Part shown: positions 26,420 to 48,500 of the stretch, in pieces
Numbering within the stretch: the first letter of the stretch is position 1
Layout: every line of letters starts with the position of its first letter
Assembly (NCBI RefSeq): GCF_008630535.1
Contig: NZ_VWPH01000004.1
Location: 372,001 to 436,000 of the forward strand
Direction: 5' to 3'
From: Saccharopolyspora hirsuta
GTDB lineage: Bacteria; Actinomycetota; Actinomycetes; Mycobacteriales; Pseudonocardiaceae
Length of the DNA: 64,000 bases
The notes under the pieces: generated by a model
The model's database searches: none
What the model was told of the DNA's origin: nothing
The model's input: the letters and a program-made list of their open reading frames with translations, nothing else
Translations under genes and position numbers: made by a program

Positions 26420-26453
26420 GGAGGGCCCCGGTTCCGCGGAGCCGGGGCCCTCC
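26420..26453 (-). terminator. Strong hairpin terminator after NRPS2
   Basis: A perfect 12-bp stem (GGAGGGCCCCGG / CCGGGGCCCTCC) whose loop contains the further dyad TCCGCGGA, 12 bases beyond the NRPS2 stop. It lies between NRPS2 and the next minus-strand promoter, so it should separate the two transcription units. Confidence 0.85.
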
Positions 26454-26464
26454 CTCGTGCGCTG

Positions 26465-36484
<10,020 letters not shown>

Positions 36485-36560
36485 CGAAACTCCAATCCGG
36501 TTCCCCCGGCAGCGGCCGCGGGAATAAGGCCCGCTGCCGGGCAGCGGTGGGTCTTCGGGG

Positions 36561-39500
36561 TCATTCCAGCCCCAGCTCTGCTTCCAGCTCGTCGATCTCG
36601 TCCTGGCCCAGACCGGCCAGCGACAGGTCCGACGGGGTGTGGCCGCCCGCGCCGGGATCGGCGACGTGCTCGACCAGCGCGCGCAGCGCCGCCGCCCAGC
36701 AGTCCGCCAGCTCCGCCACGTGCGACCGGTCGAACAGCGAGGTGGCCCACGTCCAGGTGGCGGTCAGCCGCGGCCCGTCGGGGGTGTCCTCGGTGACCGC
36801 GTTGACCTCCACCGCGTGCGGCAGCGGCATGCGCGGGTCCCGCCCGGCGGGCGTCGGCAGGTCGTCGGCGATCGCGAAGTCGTGCTGCTCGGCCCCGCCC
36901 TGGAAGCGGCCGAGGTAGTTGAACCCGATCTCCGGCACCGGACGTCCGGCCAGCTCCGCCGCCGTTCGCGGGTTGAGGTGGCGCAGCAGGCCGTAGCCGA
37001 TGCCGTGGTCCGGGATCTCCCGCAGCTGCTCCTTGAGCTGCTTGACGACCTGGCCGAGCGCGGCCGAGCCGGTCAGCAGTTCGTCGGTGCGCACCGGCCC
37101 TGGGTCGAGGCGCACCGGGTGCAGGTCGGTGAACCAGCCCACGGTGCGGGACAGGTCGCCGTCCACCACCGGTTCCCGGCCGTGCGACTCGACGTCGACC
37201 ACGACGCCGGTGTCCGCTCCGCCGCGGGCGCGGCGCACGTGGAGCACGGCGATGGCCAGCGCGATCAGCAGCACGTCGTCGATCCCGGCGTGGAACCCGG
37301 CGGGCACCGCGGTGAGCAGCGCTTCGGTGTCCGCAGTGGACAGCGCCAGCTCCAGCTCGTCCGCCTCGGTGCCCGGCTGCGGCCGGGTGCCCGGTGCGCC
37401 GAGCACGTTCTGCCACAGCTCCAGCTCGCGCACCCGCTCCGGCCTGGTGGCCTCGGCGACGAGCCGCTGCGCCCAGCTGCGGACCGAGGTCCGCACCGGT
37501 TCGAGCGCGTCGCCGCCGCCGTGCCAGGCCGCCGCCAGGTCCGGCAGCAGCACCCGCCAGGACACCCCGTCGACCGCGAGGTGGTGGACCACCACCAGCA
37601 GCCGTCCGGGTTCCCGGGCCCCGGCGTCGAACCACACGAACTGCGCCACCACCGCGTCGGCCGGGGACAGCCGGTCGCGGGCGGCGGTGCCGCGCTGGCG
37701 GGCGACCTCGGCGCGGGCGGTGGGGTCGAGGCCCTCGACGTCGACCCGCTCGATCAGGTCGGCCGCGCGGACCGCACCGACCGGCAGCACTTCCGGCCGC
37801 CACCCCGGGTTGAGCCGGAGCCGCAGGGCGTCGTGGGTGTCCAGCAGCGCTTGCACCGCCGCGGCCAGGCGGTCGGCGCCGAGGTCGGCGGGCACCCGGA
37901 TCAGCATCGACTGGTTGAAGCCCGCGAAGTCCTCGGTGTGCTCGCGCAGCCAGTGCATGATCGGCGTCGCGGGGAACTCCCCGATCCCGGCCCCGGCCTC
38001 CTCCTCGGCGTGCTGGTCCGGGCCCGCGACCTCGGCGAGCTTGCGGACCGTGCGGAGGCGGAACACGTCCTGCGGGCTGATGGCCAGGCCCTCGCGGCGG
38101 GACCGCGACACCAGCTGCAGCGACAGGATGCTGTCCCCGCCCAGCTCGAAGAACCCGTCGTCGATGCCCACCGACGGCACCCGCAGGATCTCCGCGAAGA
38201 GCCCGCAGAGGACCTCCTCGCGCCGGGTGCGGGGCGCCGCGCCGGAGCTGGCCACGAAGTCCGGCGCGGGCAGCTCCTTGCGCGCGACCTTCCCGTTCGG
38301 CAGCAGCGGCAGCTCGTCGAGCAGCACGAACGCCGACGGCACCATGTAGTCCGGCAGCCGGGTCGCGGTGAAGGACCGCAGCTCGGCGGGCTCGGGGCGG
38401 GCACCGCCCGGCACGACGTAGGCGACCAACCGCTTGTCGCCCGGGGTGTCCTCGCGCACCAGCGCCGTGCTGCTGGCGACGTCGGGGTGCTGGTCCAGCA
38501 CGGCCTCGACCTCGCCCAGCTCGATGCGGAACCCGCGCACCTTCACCTGGTGGTCGGCGCGGCCGACGTACTCCAGCTCGCCCGCCGCGGTCCACTTCGC
38601 CAGGTCACCGGTCCGGTACATGCGCTCGCCCGGCGCGCCGAACGGGTTCGCGACGAACCGCTCCGCGGTCAGCCCGGCGCGGCCCGCGTAGCCGCGGGCC
38701 AGCCCGGCGCCGGAGACGTAGAGCTCGCCGACGGTGCCCGGCGGCACCGGGCGCAGCCCCGCGTCCAGCACGTGCACGCGGGCGTTGGTGATCGGCCGCC
38801 CGATCGGCGGCGCGATCTCCCCGGCCAGCGGCGCGCTCATCGTGGCGCACACGGTGGTCTCGGTCGGGCCGTAGGCGTTGATCATCCGCCGCTGCGGCGA
38901 CCACTTCGCCACCAGCGCCGGCGGGCACGCCTCCCCCGCGACGACCAGCGTCGTGCCCGGCGGCAGCGCGTCGTCGGGCAGCACGCCCAGCGCGGTCGGC
39001 GGGAGCGTCAGGTGCGTGACCCGCTGCTGCGCGACGAGTTCGGCGAGCGCGTCGCCGGGCAGCAGGCGGTGCGCCGGGGCCAGCACGAGGCAGGCGCCGG
39101 ACAGCAGGCCCATGCACATCTCCCACGCCGCCGCGTCGAAGCTCAGCGACGCGAACTGGAGCACGCGGCTGGTGCTGTCCACGCCGAGCGTCCCGCGCTG
39201 GGCGGTCAGCAGGCTCGCGATGCCGCCGTGGGTCACGACCACGCCCTTCGGGCGGCCGGTCGAGCCGGACGTGTAGATCACGTACGCCGCGGCCGACGGC
39301 AGCAGCTCGCCCCGGTCGGCGGCGGTGATCTCGGTGTCCGGCAGGCCCGGCAGGGCTGCCGCGGTGTCCTCGCCGTCCAGCACGACCAGCCGGACGTCGG
39401 TACCGGCGAGGGAGTCGGCGCTGCCCATGTCGGTGAGGACGAACTCCGGCCCGCCGTCGGCGAGCATGTGCTCGATGCGCTCCCGCGGGTAGGACAGGTC

Positions 39501-42500
39501 GATCGGCAGGTACGCCGCCCCGGTCTTGAGCACCGCCAGCAGCGCCACCACCAGCTCCGCCGACCTCGGCAGCGCGACGCCGACCAGCCGCTCCGGCCCG
39601 GCACCCCGGGTGATCAGCCAGTGCGCCAGCTGGTTGGCGCGCCGGTCGAGCTCGGCGTAGTCGAGGGTGGTGTCCTCGAACGCCACCGCGGGCGCGTCCG
39701 GCTGGCTGCGCACCTGCTCGGCGAACAGCTCCGGGAAGGTGCGCGGTTCCACCGGGTGCGCGGTGTCGTTCCACCCGGTCAGGATGCGCTCGCGTTCGGC
39801 CGCGCCGAGCAGTTCGACCTCGCCGATCCGGCGGCCGGGGTCGGCCGCGACCGCTGTGAGCAGCCGCTCGAAGCGGTCGACGATCGACCGCACCGTGTCG
39901 GCGGTGAACAGGTCGGTGGCGTACTCGACGACGCCTTCCACACCGCGCGGGCCCTCTTCGAGGCTGAACGCGAGGTCGAACTTGGCGACCCCGGTCCCAG
40001 CACCTTCGAGCTCGGCGTGCAGGCCGGGCAGCGCCACCTCGCCGCCGCTGTCCTGGAGGTCCAGCAGGACCTGGAACAGCGGGTGGTGCGACAGCGACCG
40101 CGCCGGGTTCAGCACCTCCACCAACCGCTCGAACGGCACGTCCTGATGGGCGTAGGCCGCCAAGTTCGTCTCCCGAACCCGGCCCAGCAACTCCTCGAAC
40201 GTCGGATCGCCGGAGAGGTCGTTGCGCAGCACCAGGTTGTTCACGAAGAACCCGACCAAGTCCTCCACAGCCGCATCCGAACGTCCGGCGACCGGGGTGC
40301 CGATCGGAACATCAACACCAGCACCCAGGCGTGACAGCACCGCGGCCAAACCGGCCTGCAGCACCATGAACACCGTCACCCCGCGAGACGCCGCCAGATC
40401 CACAATGGACTTGTGCAGGTCGGCGCCGAAGGTGAACTCGAGCAGGTCGCCGCGGTGCGAGGCGACCGCCGGGCGCGGGTGGTCGGTCGGCAGCTCGATG
40501 CGCTCCGGCAGACCGGCCAGGGCGCTCCGCCAGAACTCGACCTCCCCGGACAGCAGGCTCGTCGGGTCGTCCTCGGAGCCCAGCAGGTCCCGCTGCCACA
40601 GCGCGTAATCCGCGTACTGCACCGGCAGCGGCGCCCACTCCGGCGCCTCGCCCCGCAGCCGCGCCGCGTACGCCTCGGACAGGTCGCGCAGCAGCGGTCC
40701 CTGCGACCAGCCGTCCCCGGCGATGTGGTGCAGCAACAGCAGCAGGACGTGCCCGTCACCGCCGGTGCGCCACAGCGTGGCGCGGATCGGCAGCTCGGTG
40801 CCGATCTCGAACGGTCGCCGCGCGGCTTCGGCCAGTTCGCGCTCGGGGTCGGTCTCCCGGACCTCGAACACCGCCTCCGCCTCGGACAGCACGAGCTGGT
40901 GCGGTGTGCCGTCGGCGTCCGGGAAGACGGTCCGCAGGCTCTCGTGCCTGCCGACCACATCGTGGAACGCCGCGCGCAGTGCCGGGACGTCCAGCGGACC
41001 GGACAACCGCAGCACGAAGGGCATGTTGTAGGTCGCGCTCGGCCCTTCGAGCCGGTGCAGGAACCACAGCCGGTGCTGCGCGAACGACAGCGGCACCCGT
41101 GCCGGGCGCGGTCCGGCGACCGGGCCCGAGCGCGCGCCGCCGGCCGCGTCCAGCGCGCCCGCCAGCCCGGCAGGGGTGGGCTGCACGAACAGCTCGCGGA
41201 TCGGCAGCTCGACGGCGAACTCCGCGCGGATCCGGCTGATCAGCCGGGTGGCCAGCAGCGAGTGGCCGCCCAGGTCGAAGAAGCCGTCGTCGATGCCCAC
41301 CTCGGCGACGCCGAGCACCTCGGCGAACAGGCCGCAGAGGACCTCCTCGCGCCGGTTGCGCGGGGCACGCCCGGTGCCGGTGAGCTCCGGTTCCGGCAGC
41401 GCCTTGCGATCCAGCTTGCCGTTGGGCGTCAGCGGCAGCTCGTCGAGCACCGCGAACGCCGAGGGCACCATGTACTCGGGCAGCCGCCGCCGCGCCAGCT
41501 CCCGGAGCTCGTCGACGTCCGGCTCCGCACCCGACTCGGGCACCGGGTAGGCGACGATCCGCTGGTCGCGCACCGCCACCGCGACCTGCGCGATGCCGGG
41601 GTGGTCGGCCAGGCACGCCTCGATCTCGCCCAGCTCGATGCGGAACCCGCGGACCTTCACCTGGTCGTCCACCCGGGTCAGGTACTCGAGCTGGCCGTCC
41701 GCGCGCCACCGGGCCAGGTCGCCGGTGCGGTACATGCGCTCCCCCGGAGCACCGGCCGGGTCGGCCACGAACCGCTCCGCGGTGAGCCCGGCGCGGTTGG
41801 CGTAGCCCCGGGCGACGCCCAGGCCGCCGATGTAGAGCTCGCCGGGCACCCCGACCGGGACCGGCCGCAGGTGGGCGTCGAGCACGCGCACGGTGGTGTT
41901 GGCGATCGGCCGCCCGATCGGCGGTGCGCCGTCGACGCGGTCGACGGTCGCCGAAGCCGACCAGATCGTGGTCTCGGTCGGGCCGTAGAGGTTGGTGACC
42001 CGCCCGCCGAGTTCGACCAGCTGCTCGGCCAGCGGCGCCGGGAGCGCCTCGCCGCCGACCAGGACCCGCAGGCCGCGCACGTGTTCCGGCGCACCCGTCA
42101 CCAGCGCGTGCCACAGCGACGGGGTGGCCTGCGCGTGGGTGACGCCGGTCCGCTCGATCAGCGCGCCGAGAGCCCGCGGGTCGCGCACGGTGTCCTCGTC
42201 GGCGAGGACGACGGTGGCGCCGACCGCCAGCGGCAGGTACAGCTCCAGCCCGGCGATGTCGAACGACACCGTGGTGACCGCGAGCATCCGGTGATCGGCG
42301 GCCAGGCCGACGTCCTCGCGCATCGACGCCAGGAAGTTGTCCAGGTTCGCCCGCGTCACCTGCACGCCCTTGGGGCGACCGGTGGAGCCGGAGGTGTAGA
42401 TCGCGTACGCGAGGTGTTGCGGTTCCTTCGCCACAGCAGGGGTTTCCGCGCTCTCCGCGGCGAGGTCGACCTCCTCGACGAGCACCCGCCGCGTCCCCTC

Positions 42501-45500
42501 CGGCGCCGGGACCTGGGTGGCCCCGTCGGTGACCAGGATCGCGGGTCCGGCGTCGTGCAGGACGTGCGCCAGCCGTTCGGCCGGGTGGTTCGGGTCGATC
42601 GGCAGGTACGCCGCTCCGGCCTTGGCCACCGCCAGCAGCGTCACCAGCAGTTCGGGCGTGCGGGGCAGGGCCACCGCCACCACGGTCTCGGGGCGTGCGC
42701 CCGCGCCGATCAGGTGGTGGGCCAGCCGGTTCGCGCGCTGGTCGAGCTCGCGGTAGCTGAGCTGCTGCGTTGCCGTGATCAGCGCGCACGCCTCCGGGTT
42801 CTCCACGGCGCGGGTCTGGAACTGCTCGATGAACGTCTCGTCCGGGACGTCGCGGCGGGTGTCGTTCCAGGTGCGCAGCTGCTCCCGCTCGTCGCTGGAC
42901 AGCACTTCCAGCTCGGCGGTGGTGCGCTGCGGGTTCGCCAGGGCGTCGCGCAGCAGCCGCTGGAAGCGCTCGACGAGGGACTCCGCCGTGCTCGGGTCGA
43001 ACAGGTCGGCGGCGAACTCCAGGTCGCCCTCGATACCGGCCGGGTCGCCCGCCGCGTCGAAGGTCTCCCGCAGCTCCAGCGACAGGTCCATGATGACCGC
43101 GCCGGTGTCCAGGCCCTCGACCTCCGCGTGCAGCCCGGGCAGGTCGAGGTCGTCGGCACCCGCGTCGTGGACGGTCATCATGACCTGGAACAGCGGGTGG
43201 TGCGACAGCGACCGCGCCGGGTTCAGCACCTCCACCAACCGCTCGAACGGCACGTCCTGATGCGCGTAGGCCGCCAAGTTCGTCTCCCGAACCCGGCCCA
43301 GCAACTCCTCGAACGTCGGATCGCCCGACAAGTCGTTGCGCAGCACCAGGTTGTTCACGAAGAACCCGACCAGGCCCTCCAGCGCCGCATCCGAACGCCC
43401 CGCCACCGGAGTACCGATCGGAACATCAACACCAGCACCCGACCGCGACAGCACCGCGGCCAAACCGGCCTGCAGCACCATGAACACCGTCACCCCGCGA
43501 GACGCCGCCAAATCCACAATGGACCGGTGCAGGTCCGCGTCGAACCGGACGTCGACGGCTCCGCCGCGGTAGCTCGCGGTGGTCGGGCGCGGCCGGTCGG
43601 TGGCGATCTCCAGCCGGTCCGGGATGCCCGCCAGCTGCTCGCGCCAGAACGCCACCTGGGCCTCGGCGAGGGCGGTCGGCGCGTCCTCGTCGCCGAGCAG
43701 TTCGCGTTGCCACGCCGTGTAGTCCGCGTACTGCACCGGCAGCGGCTCCCAGTCCGGGAGGCCGCCGCTGACGCGGGCGGAGTACGCCGCCGCCAGGTCG
43801 CGCAGCAGCGGTTCCGTGGAACCGCCGTCCGCGGCGATGTGGTGCAGCAGCACCAGCAGCGCGTGCGTCGAGTCGTCCTCGCTGAACAGCGTCGCCCGGA
43901 CCGGCAGCTCGGATCCGAGGTCGAAGGCGTACTGCGCGGCCTCGACGAGGTCCGCCTCCAGCGCCGCGGTGGGCACCGCCTCGAACACCGGCTCGCGGTC
44001 CACCACCACCTGGTGCGGCACGCCGTCGGTCTCGGCGAACAGGGTGCGCAGGCTGTCGTGCCGGGCCACCACGTCGGCGAACGCCCGCCGCAGCTGCGCC
44101 ACGTCCAGCTTCCCGGACAGCTTGAGCACCAGCGGGATGTTGTAGGTCGGGCTCGGCCCCTCCAGCCGGTGCAGGAACCACAGCCGCCGCTGCGCGTACG
44201 ACAGCGGGACCCGCTCGGGCAGCGGCATCCGGCCCAGCGCCGGGCGGGCTTCGCCCGCGCTCGGGAGCCGCGCGGCCAGCCCGGCGACGGTCGGCGACTC
44301 GAAGACCGCGCGCACCGGGACCTCCACGCCGAAGGCGGCGCGAAGGCGGCCGGTCAGCTGCGTCGCGCGCAGCGAGTGACCGCCGAAGGCGAAGAAGTTG
44401 TCGTGCAGGCCGATCTCCTCGACGCCCAGCACCTCGGCGAACAACCCGCGCAGGGTCGCCTCCTCCGGCGTGGGCTCGCGGTCCTCGTGCACCGCCTCGA
44501 CCGCGGCCTGCTCGACGTGGAACTCCAGCAGGCCGTCAGCGCGCCAGCGGGCGCGCTCCCCGGTCGCGACCATCAGCGGACCGGCCGTGCCGAAGGGGTT
44601 CTCGATCCCGTCGCGCAGCCGAGCGGTGCTCACGTGGACCTCGCCGAACACGCCGGGCGGGACCGGCCGGAGCTGGTCGTCGAGCACGTAGACCGCGACG
44701 CCCGGAGCGGGGCGCTCGGCACCGTGCTCGCCGGTCGTGATCACACCGGTTTCCGGCCAACCGCGCCAGAACTCGACCGCGACGTCCGGGAAGCGCTGCC
44801 GGAAGGCGGTCAGGTCAGCGGTCGCGCCGAGGCCGACCAGCCGCTTGAGCGTCGCGGGCACGAACTCCTGCTCCAGCGCGACGCGGCACACCTGGTCCAG
44901 CAGGTCGCCGGACAGCACGACCTCCTCGACCTCGTCCCAGTCCAGCCAGCCGAGCAGGTCCGAGGCGCTGCCGGAGACCTCGTCCGGCGCGGCGACCCCA
45001 CCGTCCACGACGGACGGGTCGATCCCGGCGACCGCGATCTCCGGCGCCTCGGTCGCGGCCGCGACCGGGGGCAGCACGACGGCCAGGTCGTCCTCGTCGA
45101 GCAGCGCGACCTCGCTCGGCCGCGCGTCCGGGTCGGCGACCATCGCGTCGAGCAGCGCCCGCAGCCGCCGCGCCAGCTTGTCCGCGGTGGCCCGGTCGAA
45201 CAGGTCGACCGCGTACTCCAAGTCGCAGCTGATGCCGCCGCCGCGGCGCTCCTGCAGGTGGAACACGAGGTCGAAGCGGGCGGCGGACATCTCGACGTCG
45301 AGCGGTTCGGCCCGCAGGCCGGGCAGCGCGAAGCTGTTCTCCGCGTCGTTCTCGACCACCATCATCACCTGGAACAGCGGGTGGTGGCCGAGCGCGCGGA
45401 CCGGGTTCAGCTCCTCCACGAGCCGGTCGAACGGCACGTCCTGGTGGGAGAACGCCGACAGGTCGGCGTCGCGCACCCGGCCGAGCAGCTCCCGGAACGT

Positions 45501-48500
45501 CGGGTCACCGGCGGTGGAGGTGCGCAGCACCAGCGTGTTGACGAAGAAGCCGACCAGGTCCGCCAGCGCCTCGTCGTCGCGGCCCGCCACGGGCGTGCCG
45601 ATCGGGATGTCGGTGCCCGCGCCGTGCCGGGTCAGCAGCGCGGCCAGCGCCGCCTGGACCAGCATGAACAGCGTCGTGTCGGTCTTGCGCGCCAGCTCCA
45701 GCAGGTCCGCGTGCAGCTCGGCGGGGATGACGAAGTTGAGCTCGTCGCCCTGGTAGGACGCCACCGCGGGCCGCGGCCGGTCGGTCGGCAGCTCCAGGAC
45801 GTCCGGCAGGTCGGCCAGCGCCGACCGCCAGTGCGCGAGCTGCTTGGACACCAGGCTGTCCGGGTCGTCCTCGCCGCCGAACAGCTCCTGCTGCCACAGC
45901 GTGTAGTCGGCGTACTGCACCGGCAGCGGCGACCACTCCGGCGCCTCGCCCCGCAGCCGCGCGGCGTAGGCCGCGGACAGGTCGCGGGCGAACGGCTCCT
46001 CCGAGCCGCCGTCGGTGGCGATGTGGTGCAGCAACAGCAGCAGCACGTGCTCGCGCTCGTCGACCTCGAACAGCGTTGCCCGCAGCGGGCATTCCGCGGT
46101 GAAGTCGAAGGCGTGCTGGGACTCCGCGGTCAGCTCGGCGGTCAGCTCCGCCGGTGCCACCCGCGCGATCCGCAGCCCCGGGAAGGCGTCCACGACGACC
46201 TGGTGCGGTTCGCCGTCCACCTCCGGGAATATCGTGCGCAGGCTCTCGTGCCGCTCGAACACGTCCCGGACCGCCGCTTCGAGGGCGGCGGCGTCGAGCT
46301 CACCGGTCAGCCGCAGCACGATCGGCACGTTGTAGGTCGCGCTCGGGCCTTCCAACCGCGACAGGAACCACAACCGCTGCTGCGCGAACGACAGCGGAAC
46401 CCGCTCCGGCCGCGGTTTGGCGGTCAGCGGGGTGCGCGGAGCGTCCGCCGCGTCGTCCAGGCGACCGACGACACCGGCCACCGTGGGCTCGGTGAACAGA
46501 GCGCGCACCGACAGCTGCACGCCGAAGGTGGCGCGGATCCGGCTGAGCAGCCGGATCGCCGAGAGCGACTGCCCGCCCAGCTCGAAGAAGCTCTCGTCGA
46601 CCGCCACCGGGCGGTCCAACCCGAGCACCTCGCCGAACAGGCCGCACAGGATCTCCTCGCGCGGCGACCGCGGCCCCTTGCGCCCGGCGCGGCGCGACAG
46701 CGCGGGCAGCGCCGCGTAGTCGGTCTCGCCCGCCGCGTCCACCGGGATCGCGTCCAGCGCGAAGTACCGCGAGGGCACCATGTACTCCGGCAGCGCCGTC
46801 TCGGCGTGCGCGCCGACCGCCGCCGGATCGGTGGCGTAGGCGATCAGCTGCCCGTCGGCGTCGGCGATCACCGCGACCGGCCCGGCCGCGGACAGGATCT
46901 GCTCGACCTCGTCCAGCGACACCCCGATCCCGCGCACCTGCACCCACCGGCCGGGGCGGGCGACGACCTCGATCTCCTCGCCCCTGCGGCGCGCGCGGGC
47001 GCCGGTCGCCACCCCGTCCAGGTGCAGCTCGCCGACCACGCCCGGCGGCAGCGGGCGCCCGGCCTCGTCCAGCACGAGCTGCCGCGCGTCCGGTGCCGGG
47101 AACTCCTCGGGCGCCAGGACGTCCAGGTCCCCGAGCCGTCGTCCCGGGTCGGCGGTGGCGCTGCGCAGCAGCCGCAGCAGGCGCTCGCCGAAGGCGTCGA
47201 CCGTGGTGCGGTCGAACAGGTCGGTGGCGTACTCGATCTCGCCGACGATCCCGGCGTGCGCACCGTCCGAGGCGTAGCGCTCCTGCAACCGGATGTCCAT
47301 CGCGAACTTCGCCACGCCCGCGACGACGTCCTCCAGCTCCACCTCCAGCCCGGGCAGCTCCACCTCGACCTCGTCGAAGTTCTCGAAGGTCAGCATCACC
47401 TGGAACAGCGGGTGGTGGGCCAGCGAACGGGTCGGGTTGACCGCCTCCACGATCCGCTCGAACGGCACGTCCTGGTGCGCGAACGCGGCCAGGTCGGTCT
47501 CCCGCACCCGGTCCAGCAGCTCCCGGAACGACGGGTTCCCGTGCGTGCGGGTGCGCATCACCAGCGTGTTGACGAAGAACCCGAACAGGTCCTCCAGCGC
47601 CTCGTCGGTGCGGCCCGCGACCGGGGTGCCGATGGGGATGTCCTCGCCCGCGCCCAGCCGGGTCAGCAGGGCGGCGACACCGGCCTGGATCACCATGAAC
47701 TGCGTCGTGTTCGTGCTGCGCGCCACCTCGTCGATGGCCCGGTGCAGCTCGGCGTCGATGCGCAGCGGCGCCTCGTCGCCGAGGTAGGTCGCCACCGCGG
47801 GCCGCGGGTGGTCGACGGGCAGCTCGATCTTCTCCGGCAGCCCGCGCAGCGCTTCCGCCCAGAACGCCATCTGCCGGTTGATCGCGCTGTCCGGGTCGGC
47901 GACGTCGCCGAGCAGCTCGCGCTGCCACAGCGTGTAGTCCGCGTACTGCACCGGCAGCGGCGCGAACTCCGGCGCGGCACCGCGGCAGCGGGCGGTGTAG
48001 GCGGTGGCGAGGTCGTTGCCCAGCAACGACTCCGACCAGCCGTCGCTGATGATGTGGTGCATCAGCGGCAGCAATGCGTACCGGTCACCGCCCAGGCAGA
48101 ACAGCCACGCGCGGATCGGCAGCTCGGCGGTGATGTCGAAGTGGTACCGCGACGCCTCGCGCAGCGCCTCGTCCAGCCCGGCCTCGTCGATCTCGACGAC
48201 CTCGAGCACCGGCTGCGCCTGCTCCGGCGGCAGCACGACCTGGTGCGGAACACCGCCGTGCTCCGGGAAGACCGTGCGCAGCGACTCGTGCTGCGCGACG
48301 ACGTCGGCGAACGCCGTGCGCAGGGCGACGACGTCGAGCTCACCGGTCAGCCGCAGCACCAGCGGCACGTTGTAGGTCGCGCTCGGGCCCTCCAACCGCG
48401 ACAGGAACCAGAGCCCTTCCTGCACGTAGGACAGCGGCATCCGGTCCGGACGCGGCATCGGCCGCAGCGCCACCCGGGCGCGCTCGGCCGCGTCCAGGCG

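Noticed and set aside
26420..26453. Considered as a protein-binding palindrome or attachment site
   Set aside because: Its place right after the NRPS2 stop and the perfect GC stem fit a terminator better.
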